A model generated the notes under the pieces. That model had not been told where the DNA came from, searched no databases, and was given only the letters and a program-made list of their open reading frames with translations. Shown in pieces: positions 54,537 through 63,959 of a stretch of DNA of 64,000 nt; position 1 is the first letter of the stretch, and each line of letters begins with the position of its first letter. The translations under genes were made by a program, and so were the position numbers. Source of the DNA: Marinomonas maritima (GTDB lineage: Bacteria; Pseudomonadota; Gammaproteobacteria; Pseudomonadales; Marinomonadaceae); contig NZ_JAMZEG020000002.1 of the NCBI RefSeq assembly GCF_024435075.2, forward strand, positions 186,001 through 250,000. Reading direction: 5' to 3'.

Positions 54537-55292
54537 ATGAGACCGTTAAAACGAGCAGTGCTTGCTAGTTTAGTTTTTGCGATACCTTCGCTCTATGCAG
54601 CAGAAATTTTACCGCAGAGACAATCTTTAGAGCCTTTAAGTATGGAAGTGCAGTTAGGCGTTATTGCGACGACAGGCAATACTGACAGTTCAGCGTTGAA
54701 AGGTAGAGCGACAATAAAGCAAGACTTTAGGACTTGGAAAAATAAGTATGAGCTGGATGCTTTATACAAAAGAGACAAACATGACGGAGAGAATAAAACG
54801 ACGGCACAAAAAATATTTTTATCAGCGCAAAGTGATTATAAATTGAGTGCTGAAAATACGTCTGTCTTTGTTTTTGGATCGTATACAGATGATCGTTTTA
54901 GTGGCTATGATTACCAAAATACGATCGCTGTTGGCTATTCTAGACGATTGTTTTCTGATCAAAACTCTTTTCTAGATTACAACATAGGGCCTGGTTATTC
55001 TTTTAATAGTACGGACGCTGGAGGTAAGGAAGACGCCATCATTATGCATATAGAAGCGGAATACGAATATAATTTTAGTACGGAAGTAAAGTTCACTCAG
55101 GTGTTGGGCAGTGATGTGGCTGTGGAAGGAAATAAAAATACGTTGTCTAAATCTGAATCTGCGATTACGGCGAGACTAAGGGATAATTTGAGCATGAAAG
55201 CGGCTTATAGTATCACTCACAATAGTGAGGTGCTTGATGATAGAGAAAATACAGATTCAACGACTAGCATTACATTGGCGTATTCATTTTAA
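54537..55292 (+). CDS. DUF481 outer-membrane beta-barrel protein
   Basis: 251 residues. Signal peptide to about residue 21 (SLYA), then a barrel with the DUF481/YdiY features: VQLGVIATTGNTDSSALKGR, WKNKYELDALYKRDK, FVFGSYTDDRFSGYDYQNTIAVGYSRR, and a final aromatic-ending strand (TSITLAYSF). Sits in the outer membrane; transported substance unknown. AAAGGAA precedes the ATG. Single gene. Confidence 0.92.
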   Translation: MRPLKRAVLASLVFAIPSLYAAEILPQRQSLEPLSMEVQLGVIATTGNTDSSALKGRATIKQDFRTWKNKYELDALYKRDKHDGENKTTAQKIFLSAQSDYKLSAENTSVFVFGSYTDDRFSGYDYQNTIAVGYSRRLFSDQNSFLDYNIGPGYSFNSTDAGGKEDAIIMHIEAEYEYNFSTEVKFTQVLGSDVAVEGNKNTLSKSESAITARLRDNLSMKAAYSITHNSEVLDDRENTDSTTSITLAYSF

Positions 55293-55365
55293 ATCAGGAA
55301 AATTTTTTTTCACGCGGCTCGCACGGTAGTATCTCTTTGTTATATTTTCATTTTTGAGGTTTTTT

Positions 55366-56391
55366 ATGCGCTACCAAGGAATAAAAGTCACTTTAGTGAC
55401 GGGCTTTTTAGGCGCGGGTAAAACCACACTCATTCGACAGTTATTAGCGCAATCGCCGTCTAACGAACGCTGGGCCGTACTGGTTAATGAGTTTGGTGAT
55501 ATTGGGCTGGACAGTGCTTTTTATGCGGATTTAGACGTCGCTATTAGCGAGGTGCCGGGCGGTTGCGTTTGTTGTACAACGTCTGCTGCCTTTCAGCAAG
55601 GGTTGAATCAACTTATCCGCCAATACAATCCAGATCGAATTTTTATCGAACCGTCTGGCCTTGGCCATCCTAAGCAAATTATTCAGACGTTACGTGGTGA
55701 TGCTTATCAAGATGTGTTGCTGCTAACGGGGGCTTTTTGTGTGCTAGATGCTCGTAACTTGAGTGACGAACGCTATACAAAGCATGCTATTTTTAATGAT
55801 CAAATTGAATCTGCTGATGGTATTGTGTTGAGTCATGTTGATCGTTATCAACAAGGTGATATCGATTTAGTCAAGGTTCGCTTTGGGCCTTTTTCTTTAC
55901 CAGCACCTAAGCAAACCTTGTTCTTCTCTGACCCTATGACGCTTGATGTCGACTCTTTGGATATCGGTTTAAAAGACAGGCCACTTCTTTCTAATATGCC
56001 AGAAGAGGGGGCGCATCAGTCATCTGAGCACCATATTCACGCACATCATCATACGCAACAGAAAGCACCACTGGACGATGAAACTCGATATTATCAGAAG
56101 CAGCAAGATGCGATGCAAGTGTTAGGCTGGCGCTGGTCTCGTGATCATTGCTTTGATGAAGAAAAGGTCCGTTCAATCGTTCATTTTATAGCGTTACTTG
56201 ACGGCGTTTATCGAATTAAGGGAGTGTTTGTTGTTAGTTCAACTAAGGCTGTTTTTGTGAATGTGGCGCGAGGCGAGGTTTCTATGAATACATCGGTATG
56301 GCATGAAGCGAGTCGAATGGAGGTCATAGGAGGAATCGAAGGTAATTGGGCTAACACGCTCCGGCAGCGTTGTGATGATATTCTTTCTTAA
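55366..56391 (+). CDS. CobW/COG0523-family GTPase (G3E), possible metal chaperone
   Basis: 341 residues from the ATG at 55366; the in-frame TTG at 55354 adds four codons. P-loop TGFLGAGKTTL (residues 12-22), the metal-binding CVCC at 67-70 in GGCVCCTTS, Walker B-type EPSGLGHP and a base-recognition LSHVD segment. A histidine-rich loop (HHIHAHHHTQQ, about residues 219-229) is a likely metal store. The CobW C-terminal domain follows. Family members insert zinc or cobalt into target proteins. No Zur box identified. Single gene. Confidence 0.92.
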   Translation: MRYQGIKVTLVTGFLGAGKTTLIRQLLAQSPSNERWAVLVNEFGDIGLDSAFYADLDVAISEVPGGCVCCTTSAAFQQGLNQLIRQYNPDRIFIEPSGLGHPKQIIQTLRGDAYQDVLLLTGAFCVLDARNLSDERYTKHAIFNDQIESADGIVLSHVDRYQQGDIDLVKVRFGPFSLPAPKQTLFFSDPMTLDVDSLDIGLKDRPLLSNMPEEGAHQSSEHHIHAHHHTQQKAPLDDETRYYQKQQDAMQVLGWRWSRDHCFDEEKVRSIVHFIALLDGVYRIKGVFVVSSTKAVFVNVARGEVSMNTSVWHEASRMEVIGGIEGNWANTLRQRCDDILS

Positions 56392-56552
56392 ACACTTCTA
56401 AGCAATTCTCAGAGAATGGATGGGGGCAATTGATAGATTTTTATGCCTTGGTGCCTTACTGATTCTCTTTGTGTGACAAGGAAGTGTATTACCTTGGTCT
56501 ATTTTGTCATTAACTTTGGCACCTTTTGTTATTGAGAGAAAAGCGCTTATAG

Positions 56553-56580
56553 AGGAACCTTTCCAGTATAAGAGGTTCCT
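56553..56580 (+). promoter_or_regulatory. Inverted repeat upstream of the acyl-CoA dehydrogenase
   Basis: AGGAACC (56553-56559) and GGTTCCT (56574-56580) form a hyphenated palindrome about 40 bases before the ATG. It could be an operator for the fatty-acid genes; it does not match the FadR or PsrA sites I know. Position only. Confidence 0.4.
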
Positions 56581-56620
56581 ATTGGAACGGATGAAATAAA
56601 ACAATAAGAGGTCATAGGCC

Positions 56621-58426
56621 ATGCCTGAATATAAAGCGCCCTTGCGCGATATCAAATTTGTTACTGAAGAGGTTCTCGATTTTCCTGGACATTACGCTAA
56701 GTTAGCCGGTGCTGAAGAAGCAACGCCTGATATGGTAGCGGCAATTCTAGAAGAGGGCGCTAAGTTTGCGGAGCGTGTCCTTTCTCCTCTTAATCGTATT
56801 GGCGACCAGCAGGGTTGTCAGTTTAAAGACGGTGTAGTTACAACACCTGACGGTTTCAAAGAAGCGTATCAGCAATATGTTGAAGGCGGTTGGCCATCTC
56901 TTTCTCATCCAGAAAGTGTAGGCGGACAAGGTCTACCTGACTCACTTGGCATGATGGTGACGGAAATGATCGCCACCTCTAACTGGTCGTGGGGCATGTA
57001 TCCAGGTTTGAGTCACGGTGCGATGAATACGATTGAATCACATGGTACGGATGAGCAAAAACAAACCTACCTAACTAAACTAGTATCTGGGGAATGGACA
57101 GGCACTATGTGTTTGACTGAATCTCATTGTGGTACCGATCTTGGTATGATGAAAACCAAAGCAGAACCGCAAGCGGATGGTAGTTATGCCATTACAGGTA
57201 CTAAAATTTTCATCTCTGCTGGTGAACATGATATGGCTGGCAATATTGTCCATATCGTGTTGGCTCGACTACCAGATGCGCCTGCTGGCACGAAAGGTAT
57301 TTCGCTTTTCATTGTGCCAAAATTCAGTGTTGATGGATCAGGTGAAAAAGGCGAACGTAATCAAGTATCTTGTGGCTCGATTGAACATAAAATGGGTATT
57401 CACGGCAATGCAACGTGTGTGATGAACTTTGATGGCGCGAAAGGCTTTTTGATTGGTGAAGCGAATCGCGGCTTGAACTGCATGTTTACTTTTATGAATA
57501 CCGCACGTATTGGTACGGCGCTTCAAGGTTTGGCTCATGCTGAATGGGCATTACAGAACTCCGTTGCGTACGCTAAAGACCGTCTACAAATGCGTTCTTT
57601 GTCTGGACCAAAAGCACCAGAGAAAGCAGCAGATCCTATTATTGTTCATCCTGATGTTCGTCGCATGCTGCTGACACAGAAAGCGTTTTCAGAAGGCGGT
57701 CGAGCATTAATTCATTATTGTTCTATGCTAGTAGATACAATGAAAAGAGGCTCTGCTGATGAAAAAGCGGAAGCCGATGAATTAATGTCTCTGCTTACGC
57801 CGATCGCAAAAGCCTTCTTAACCGAAACCGGTTTTGAATCAGCGAACCAAGGACTGCAAGTATTCGGTGGACATGGTTATATTGCCGAATGGGGTATGGA
57901 GCAAAACGTACGTGATTGCCGTATTTCTATGCTATATGAAGGAACCACCGGTATTCAGGCGTTGGATTTATTAGGTCGTAAGGTACTGATGACACAAGGC
58001 GCTACCTTGCGTCGTTTTACCAAAATCATTCATAAGTTTTGTAAAGAACACAAAGGCGATAAGCGCCTTAAGTCTTACATCTCTGCGCTAGACAAAGTGA
58101 ATAGCGAATGGGGAGATGCTACGATGAAAATTGGTATGAAAGCCATGCGTAACAAAGACGAAGTCGGTGCCGCATCTGTTGATTATTTGATGTTCTCTGG
58201 TTACGTTGTATTGGCTTATTTCTGGGCGCGTATGGCTGTGGTGGCACAAACAAAACTAGACGAAGGTACAGACGAAGTCGGTTTCTATAAGGCGAAATTA
58301 CAAACTGCGACTTTCTACTATGAGCGTTTACTGCCTCGCACAAAGGCGCATGCCGAAGCTATGCTTTCTGGTGCTGATAATTTATTGGCAATGGACGAAG
58401 ATAACTTTCTATTTCTTAACGCTTAG
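56621..58426 (+). CDS. Acyl-CoA dehydrogenase, long (about 600-residue) type
   Basis: 601 residues. FAD enzyme that desaturates acyl-CoA and passes electrons to ETF. MCLTESHCGTDLGMMKTKA (about residues 165-183) is the flavin/substrate region; MLYEGTTGIQALDLLGRKV near residue 445 matches the catalytic-Glu region (YEGTTGIQA) of this branch. The 150-residue C-terminal extension (RFTKIIHKFCKEHKG onward) fits the PF12806-type dehydrogenases, which include DmdC; the substrate is not determined. First of the fatty-acid gene group. Confidence 0.93.
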   Translation: MPEYKAPLRDIKFVTEEVLDFPGHYAKLAGAEEATPDMVAAILEEGAKFAERVLSPLNRIGDQQGCQFKDGVVTTPDGFKEAYQQYVEGGWPSLSHPESVGGQGLPDSLGMMVTEMIATSNWSWGMYPGLSHGAMNTIESHGTDEQKQTYLTKLVSGEWTGTMCLTESHCGTDLGMMKTKAEPQADGSYAITGTKIFISAGEHDMAGNIVHIVLARLPDAPAGTKGISLFIVPKFSVDGSGEKGERNQVSCGSIEHKMGIHGNATCVMNFDGAKGFLIGEANRGLNCMFTFMNTARIGTALQGLAHAEWALQNSVAYAKDRLQMRSLSGPKAPEKAADPIIVHPDVRRMLLTQKAFSEGGRALIHYCSMLVDTMKRGSADEKAEADELMSLLTPIAKAFLTETGFESANQGLQVFGGHGYIAEWGMEQNVRDCRISMLYEGTTGIQALDLLGRKVLMTQGATLRRFTKIIHKFCKEHKGDKRLKSYISALDKVNSEWGDATMKIGMKAMRNKDEVGAASVDYLMFSGYVVLAYFWARMAVVAQTKLDEGTDEVGFYKAKLQTATFYYERLLPRTKAHAEAMLSGADNLLAMDEDNFLFLNA

Positions 58427-58506
58427 TCGCTAATAGAAAAGAGTGATAACGAGATTAAACATGTGAAATGAACATGTTATTTTAAACCGATTAAAGGGTC
58501 AGAATT

Positions 58507-58821
58507 ATGAGCGAAGCAAAAGCAGTATTTGAATCTATGTTGGGTCGTTTTGATGCAGATGAAGCGGATGATATGGAGGCGGTGTTTCAATTTGACTTAG
58601 ACGATGCTGACAACTATCACTTAATCATCGCTGATGGAAAATGTGTAATGGTGGAAGGGGAAAACGATGACCCAACCGTTACGTTAAGTATGGACCTAGA
58701 TACACTCAAGGAAGTCATGAGCGGTGAATTAGATGGTATGGCGGCTTTCATGCAGGGTAAGATTCGAGCAGAGGGTGACATTATGTTGTCAACCAAGTTA
58801 ACTCAAATTTTCCCTCTGTAG
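58507..58821 (+). CDS. SCP2 sterol-carrier-like protein
   Basis: 104 residues, a single SCP2 domain. AVFQFDLDDADNYHLIIADGKCVMVEGENDDPTVTLSMDLDTLKEVMSGELDGMAAFMQGKIRAEGD is the family pattern, split here as VTLSMDLDTLKEVMSGELDG and AAFMQGKIRAEGDI. It has a lipid or acyl-CoA pocket and probably carries fatty acyl substrate for its neighbours. It lies 80 bases after the dehydrogenase and is followed by a terminator, so it may end that transcript. Confidence 0.92.
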   Translation: MSEAKAVFESMLGRFDADEADDMEAVFQFDLDDADNYHLIIADGKCVMVEGENDDPTVTLSMDLDTLKEVMSGELDGMAAFMQGKIRAEGDIMLSTKLTQIFPL

Positions 58822-58849
58822 GTTTTAATTGTTGCAACCTTAATTGCTT

Positions 58850-58884
58850 AAAAGCTCAACTACTATGTGCGTAGTTGAGCTTTT
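58850..58884 (+). terminator. Rho-independent terminator after SCP2
   Basis: AAAAGCTCAACTAC (58850-58863) pairs with GTAGTTGAGCTTTT (58871-58884) with a 7-base loop. It divides the fatty-acid genes into two transcripts. Confidence 0.85.
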
Positions 58885-58928
58885 GTACTTACCTATTCTC
58901 CTAAATAAAAAAAACAAAGGAGCTTTAT

Positions 58929-60626
58929 ATGACAATGGATACTTCTGCTCATAGCAATCTGTTCATGGGGAAAGCCCCAGGTAGTTATTTACCTGACTCA
59001 CTTAACCCGCACGGCTATCAGTCATTAACGGATGTCTTGGCCTTAGCAACGAAAAACTTTGCAGATCGAGCGGCTTTTACCAGTGTTGGTCACACCTTAA
59101 CTTACCGTGAATTAAATGAAAAATCGGATCAATTCGCAGCGTATATTCAACACCAAACCGACTTAGAGGTAGGTGATCGAATTGCGATTCAATTGCCCAA
59201 TGTTATTCAATACCCTGTTGTATTGTTTGGTGCGCTAAAGGCAGGTTTAATTGTTGTTAATACTAACCCTTTGTATACAGCAACAGAGCTTGAGCATCAG
59301 TTTAAAGATGCGAATGTAAAAGCGTTAGTTGTGTTTGCTAATATGGCGCATAACGTTGAAAAAATTCTTGCGAAAACCTCAATTAAGCATCTTATTATCA
59401 CTGAAATTGCTGACTTTCATCCGCCACTAAAACGTCTTTTGGTGAATTCTGTTGTTAAGTATGTGAAAAAAATGGTGCCTGCTTATCACCTCCCTAGCGC
59501 TCTAACGCTGAATGAAGTGTTGGCTAAAGGTAAGGGGAAGGCAGTTACTAAGGTCAACAGTACACAGGATCAAGTTGCGGTATTGCAATACACGGGTGGT
59601 ACAACGGGTGTGGCAAAAGGCGCCATGCTTACGCACGCTAATTTAATCTCGAATATGTATCAATTGAGCTCTAGATTAATTTCTATTATTGATGAGAAAG
59701 AAGAGATTTATATTGCGCCTTTACCTCTTTATCATATCTATGCATTTTTGATACATGGTTTAACATTGCTAGAACGTGGTGCTCATAGTGTTCTTATCCC
59801 TAACCCGCGAGACTTGCCTGGCTTTGTTAAAGAGCTTAAAAAATGGCGCTTCACCGGCTTCTGTGGCCTTAATACTTTGTTTGTTGGGCTGTGTAATAAT
59901 GCAGATTTTCGTACCTTAGATTTTTCACATCTTAAGCTGACATGTTCTGGTGGGATGCCACTGACGCATGCTGCTGCTAATGAATGGAAAAAAGTGACAG
60001 GTTGCCAAGTTGTAGAAGGCTATGGCTTGACCGAAACGTCGCCAGTTGTGTCATTTAACCCAATAGGGAAAGAACGCATTGGAACGATTGGCCTTCCGGT
60101 TACTGAAACAGACATTAAAATTCAAGGAAGAGATGGCTCCGCGTTGCCGCAAGGCGAGTCTGGTATGTTATGTGTTCGTGGTCCTCAGGTGATGAAAGGT
60201 TACTGGAATCGTGAAGAAGCCACTCGCGAAGCCATGACGGATGATGGTTTTTTAATCACCGGTGATATTGCAATGCAACATCCAGATGGTTACTTACAAA
60301 TTGTAGATCGCGCAAAAGATATGATTATAGTGTCAGGCTTTAATGTGTATCCGACGGAAGTGGAAGATTGTCTTTCGTCGCATCCAGCGATTCTAGAATC
60401 TGCCGCCATTGGTGTGCCAGATGACAAAGCAGGTGAGGCAGTAAAAGCATTTGTTGTATTAAAAGCGAATGCTGAAAAGCCAGATGCAAAAGAGTTAAGA
60501 GCTTATTGCAAAGAGCATTTAGCGGCCTACAAAGTGCCTAAGTATTTTGAAATCAGAATGGAACTACCAAAAACAAACGTTGGCAAAGTACTACGTCGAG
60601 CTTTGCGAGAAGAAGAGCAAGCTTAA
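58929..60626 (+). CDS. fadD: Long-chain fatty-acid-CoA ligase, FadD type
   Basis: 565 residues, AMP-forming acyl-CoA synthetase. It activates fatty acids at the inner membrane. The nucleotide loop is YTGGTTGVAKGAMLTH (about residues 218-233), then EGYGLTETSP, TGDIA and the C-terminal DRAKDMIIVSGFNVYP with KVLRRALR lysine/arginine hinge. Sequence closely follows E. coli FadD along its length. AAAGGAGC precedes the ATG. Second unit of the group, reading into DUF2889 and the crotonase. Confidence 0.94.
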   Translation: MTMDTSAHSNLFMGKAPGSYLPDSLNPHGYQSLTDVLALATKNFADRAAFTSVGHTLTYRELNEKSDQFAAYIQHQTDLEVGDRIAIQLPNVIQYPVVLFGALKAGLIVVNTNPLYTATELEHQFKDANVKALVVFANMAHNVEKILAKTSIKHLIITEIADFHPPLKRLLVNSVVKYVKKMVPAYHLPSALTLNEVLAKGKGKAVTKVNSTQDQVAVLQYTGGTTGVAKGAMLTHANLISNMYQLSSRLISIIDEKEEIYIAPLPLYHIYAFLIHGLTLLERGAHSVLIPNPRDLPGFVKELKKWRFTGFCGLNTLFVGLCNNADFRTLDFSHLKLTCSGGMPLTHAAANEWKKVTGCQVVEGYGLTETSPVVSFNPIGKERIGTIGLPVTETDIKIQGRDGSALPQGESGMLCVRGPQVMKGYWNREEATREAMTDDGFLITGDIAMQHPDGYLQIVDRAKDMIIVSGFNVYPTEVEDCLSSHPAILESAAIGVPDDKAGEAVKAFVVLKANAEKPDAKELRAYCKEHLAAYKVPKYFEIRMELPKTNVGKVLRRALREEEQA

Positions 60627-60671
60627 ATCTCATGTTCATAGCGCCTTTTAGCCAGTAACAGGAGAGCAATA

Positions 60672-61232
60672 ATGACGCAAGTTAAGCGTAAGTTAATGCA
60701 TCGACGTTGCATCGAATCCTATGGGTTCTTACGCGATGATGGCTTGTGGGACATTGAAGCCAACATGAAAGACATTAAGTCTTATCATGTGAATCGTGAG
60801 TTTGATGGTAGTTTGGTGCCTGAAGGCAGTCCGTTTCACGATATATCCGTTAGATTAACGCTGGATGACACCTTCCTAATTAAGGAGGTGTCTGTTTCTA
60901 TGGATGCTTTCCCTTTTCCTAGTTGTGGTGGCGCCGCGCCGAATTTTTCGATTCTGAAAGGGACGCGCATTGGGCCGGGTTGGGGTCGCTGGTTGAAAAA
61001 AACGTTCAGCGGTAAAGTCGGTTGTACTCACGTTTTGGAACTTTTTCCTGTGGTTGCAACGACGGCGTTTCAAACCATGTGGGAACCATTGGGTAAAAAA
61101 TACCCAGAGCAGATCCCGATAGCCGTCACTAAATTGATTAACAGTTGCCATGGTTGGGCCGACGATGGTCCCATGGTGCGTAAGTTAGTTGATGAACAAA
61201 TACTTCATATACCTTCTGAGGAGTGTCAGTAA
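60672..61232 (+). CDS. DUF2889 protein
   Basis: 186 residues, cytoplasmic. DDGLWDIEANMKDIKSY near residue 25, LVPEGSPFHDISVRLTLDD, SMDAFPFPSCG and the following GTRIGPGWGRWLKKTFSGKVGCTH are the DUF2889 pattern with conserved Cys and His. Function unknown; its position between a fatty-acid ligase and a crotonase, with the stop overlapping the crotonase start (TAATG), ties it to acyl-CoA metabolism by context. Confidence 0.9.
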   Translation: MTQVKRKLMHRRCIESYGFLRDDGLWDIEANMKDIKSYHVNREFDGSLVPEGSPFHDISVRLTLDDTFLIKEVSVSMDAFPFPSCGGAAPNFSILKGTRIGPGWGRWLKKTFSGKVGCTHVLELFPVVATTAFQTMWEPLGKKYPEQIPIAVTKLINSCHGWADDGPMVRKLVDEQILHIPSEECQ

Positions 61233-61984
61233 TGAGTGATTTTGTTACTGAAAAAATTGAGTCTGGTGTGCAGATTTTGTACCTAGATAGAGTAGAAAAG
61301 AAAAACGCCATTACTTTAGACATGTATCAAGCGTTAACCAATGCGCTTCGTCGGGCTGAACTAAATGCCGAGATAAAAGTTACGTTGATCTACGGTTTAG
61401 GTGGTGACTTTTCTTCTGGGAATGACATTAATGAGTTTGTTCAAATCGCCCAAAAGCCTGAAAAAATGGAAGCCATCATGGCTTTCTTACAGGTATTAAC
61501 CAGCTACAAGAAACCGCTTGTCGCTGGTGTTGAAGGCCGAGCTGTGGGGGTTGGCGCGACCATGTTGCTGCACTGTGATTTGGTGTTGGCTTCACGTGAA
61601 GCACGGTTACAGTTCCCCTTTGTCCAGCTAGGCCTAGTACCGGAAGCGGCATCAAGCCATTTACTGCCTCAGTTAGTTGGTCACCAAAAAGCGTTTGAAA
61701 TATTAGTGCTTGGCGAGTTTGTTGATGCCCAGATGGCGTATGAAATAGGATTAATTAACCATTTATGTGAAGAGGGTGAAGCGTTTAAAGTCGCTCTATT
61801 CTATGCTGAAAAAGTGGCCGCTTTACCCGTCGAAGCGGTGGCATTGAGTAAAGATCTACTTAAATATCGAGGTCAGGATGACGTGCAAATGGCATTGATG
61901 CGAGAGGGGCGTATATTTAAAGATCGCTTAGGTTCAAAAGAGGCGCATCAGGCTTTTTCTAAGTTCTTGTCTCGTAATAAGTAG
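61232..61984 (+). CDS. Crotonase-family protein, probable delta3-delta2-enoyl-CoA isomerase
   Basis: 250 residues. Crotonase fold with oxyanion-hole segments SSGNDINEF and GRAVGVGATMLLHCD. The two hydratase glutamates (in GGGCELA and QPEILLG of the rat enzyme) are not conserved: the positions read GVGATML and FPFVQLG. Instead GLVPEAASSHLLP has a Glu where delta3-delta2-enoyl-CoA isomerases of the ECI2 type carry theirs. So it more likely shifts a double bond for beta-oxidation of unsaturated fatty acids. The ATG at 61232 is chosen because GAGGAG lies upstream and it overlaps the DUF2889 stop. Confidence 0.85.
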   Translation: MSDFVTEKIESGVQILYLDRVEKKNAITLDMYQALTNALRRAELNAEIKVTLIYGLGGDFSSGNDINEFVQIAQKPEKMEAIMAFLQVLTSYKKPLVAGVEGRAVGVGATMLLHCDLVLASREARLQFPFVQLGLVPEAASSHLLPQLVGHQKAFEILVLGEFVDAQMAYEIGLINHLCEEGEAFKVALFYAEKVAALPVEAVALSKDLLKYRGQDDVQMALMREGRIFKDRLGSKEAHQAFSKFLSRNK

Positions 61985-62001
61985 TATTTTTTACGTCTCT
62001 T

Positions 62002-62031
62002 AAAAGCCTCACCTCAGTGTGAGGCTTTTTT
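62002..62031 (+). terminator. Rho-independent terminator after the crotonase gene
   Basis: GCCTCAC (62006-62012) pairs with GTGAGGC (62019-62025), preceded by AAAA and followed by a T run. The rest of 61985-62280 is the promoter region of etfBA with nothing specific identified. Confidence 0.9.
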
Positions 62032-62280
62032 ATTTATGATTTCTGCAATTCAACGATATTATTCGTCTTTTTTTATGCACCTTTGCGTTACTTTTTTCAG
62101 TGAATACGTACTAGAATCAGGGAGATGTTTGCGCCTGAAGTGCGTGATTTATCACTGCTTAGAGTGTTTTTTAGCGGAAGGGTGAATATTTTTGTCAGTT
62201 AACTGGCGCTTTTTTGTTATTGATGAAAATCCTTCTCAAACTACTATAGATAGCAAGAAAATAATATATATGAGGGACTT

Positions 62281-63033
62281 ATGAAAATCCTAGTATCCGT
62301 AAAACGAGTGATTGACTACAACGTCAAAGTTCGCGTTAAAGCCGATCATACTGCGGTTGATCTTACTAACGTCAAAATGTCTATGAACCCTTTCTGTGAA
62401 ATCGCAGTAGAAGAAGCCATTCGATTAAAAGAGAAAGGCGTGGCGACTGAAGTCGTTGTGGTTTCCGTTGGTTCTAAAAGCTGCCATGAAACATTGCGAA
62501 CGGCGCTGGCTTTAGGTGCTGATCGTGCTATTCAAGTAGACACGGAAGACGGTTTAGATTCTCTTTCGGTGGCTAAATTATTGGCTAAAGTGGCTCAAGA
62601 AGAAGCGGCCGATTTAGTGATCATGGGTAAGCAAGCGATTGATTCTGATAATAATCAGACAGGACAAATGGTTGCCGCATTATTGGATTATCCACAAGCA
62701 ACGTTTGCTTCTGAAGTGGTAATTGAAAATGGCGAAGCACAAGTGACCCGTGAAGTGGATGGTGGTTTGCAAACATTGGCTATCACGCTTCCTGCTGTTA
62801 TTACGACAGATTTACGTTTAAACGAACCGCGTTTTGCTTCTTTACCTAATATTATGAAGGCTAAGAAAAAACCATTAGATGTGAAAACACCAGCAGATCT
62901 TGGTGTAGAAGTTGGGTCCAATGTCAGCATTGTTTCTGTCACACCGCCGCCGCAACGTGCGGGTGGTATTAAAGTGGGCTCTGTTGCTGAGTTGGTAGAC
63001 AAACTTAAAAATGAAGCGAAGGTGGTGTCATGA
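62281..63033 (+). CDS. etfB: Electron transfer flavoprotein, beta subunit
   Basis: 250 residues. Forms ETF with EtfA, taking electrons from acyl-CoA dehydrogenases to ETF-quinone oxidoreductase. [45 protein letters not shown] and [18 protein letters not shown] with AMP-binding residues, and the recognition-loop [21 protein letters not shown] are the EtfB pattern. GAGGGAC lies before the ATG. The etfA start overlaps its stop (ATGA). Matches the beta-oxidation context to the left. Confidence 0.97.
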   Translation: MKILVSVKRVIDYNVKVRVKADHTAVDLTNVKMSMNPFCEIAVEEAIRLKEKGVATEVVVVSVGSKSCHETLRTALALGADRAIQVDTEDGLDSLSVAKLLAKVAQEEAADLVIMGKQAIDSDNNQTGQMVAALLDYPQATFASEVVIENGEAQVTREVDGGLQTLAITLPAVITTDLRLNEPRFASLPNIMKAKKKPLDVKTPADLGVEVGSNVSIVSVTPPPQRAGGIKVGSVAELVDKLKNEAKVVS

Positions 63034-63959
63034 GCGTTTTAATTATTGCAGAACACGATAATAAGACTTTAAAACCTGCGACCTTGAATACGGTGACGGC
63101 AGCGACTCAAATTGACTCTGACGTGCATTTATTGATTGTCGGTTTTGAATGTCAAACCGTGGTTGAGCAAGCAAGCCAAGTGACGGGAGTGACCAAAGTT
63201 ATGGTCGCTGACAATACGGTTTACGAACACCAATTGGCAGAAAATGTTTCTAAATTGATTGTTGAAGTCGCCAGTGGCTACGGTCATATATTAGCCCCAG
63301 CAACAACAACAGGTAAAAATACGTTGCCGCGCGTCGCCGCTTTATTGAATGTGGCGCAGTTGTCGGATGTCATTAAAGTTGAGTCACCAGATACGTTTGT
63401 GCGCCCAATTTACGCAGGCAACGCGATTGCGACAGTAAAAACCACGGATGCTGTTAAAGTTTTGACGATTCGTTCAACAGGTTTTGATCCAGCGGCAAGT
63501 GAAGGCGGTAATGCTGAGCGTGAAGTGCTTTCACAAGCGATTGTTTCTGACCGTAGCCGTTTCGTAAAAGAACAATTGGCTGAGTCTGATCGTCCAGAAT
63601 TAACGGCGGCTAGTATCATTATTTCTGGTGGACGAGGCATGGGTAACGGTGACAACTTCAAATTATTAGAAGGGGTTGCAGACAAGTTAGGTGCAGCGAT
63701 AGGGGCCTCTCGTGCCGCCGTTGATGCCGGCTTTGTTCCTAACGATTTGCAAGTGGGTCAAACCGGTAAAACGGTTGCGCCAGATCTGTATATAGCCGTT
63801 GGTATCTCAGGTGCCATTCAGCATCTTGCAGGTATGAAAGACTCTAAAGTCATTGTTGCTATCAACAAAGATGAAGAAGCGCCTATTTTCCAAGTAGCGG
63901 ATTATGGTTTGGTTGCGGATCTATTTGATGCCGTACCAGAGTTAGAAAAGAGCCTTTAA
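63030..63959 (+). CDS. etfA: Electron transfer flavoprotein, alpha subunit
   Basis: 309 residues, the FAD-binding subunit. N-terminal [18 protein letters not shown], then the FAD domain from about residue 195 with [56 protein letters not shown] and [21 protein letters not shown]. It overlaps etfB by four bases. The 41 bases after the stop hold no feature before the window ends. Confidence 0.97.
   Translation: MSVLIIAEHDNKTLKPATLNTVTAATQIDSDVHLLIVGFECQTVVEQASQVTGVTKVMVADNTVYEHQLAENVSKLIVEVASGYGHILAPATTTGKNTLPRVAALLNVAQLSDVIKVESPDTFVRPIYAGNAIATVKTTDAVKVLTIRSTGFDPAASEGGNAEREVLSQAIVSDRSRFVKEQLAESDRPELTAASIIISGGRGMGNGDNFKLLEGVADKLGAAIGASRAAVDAGFVPNDLQVGQTGKTVAPDLYIAVGISGAIQHLAGMKDSKVIVAINKDEEAPIFQVADYGLVADLFDAVPELEKSL

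Noticed and set aside
56621..61984. DMSP demethylation genes dmdC-dmdB-dmdD
   Set aside because: The dehydrogenase belongs to the broad class that includes DmdC, but the ligase follows FadD and the crotonase lacks the hydratase glutamates expected of DmdD.
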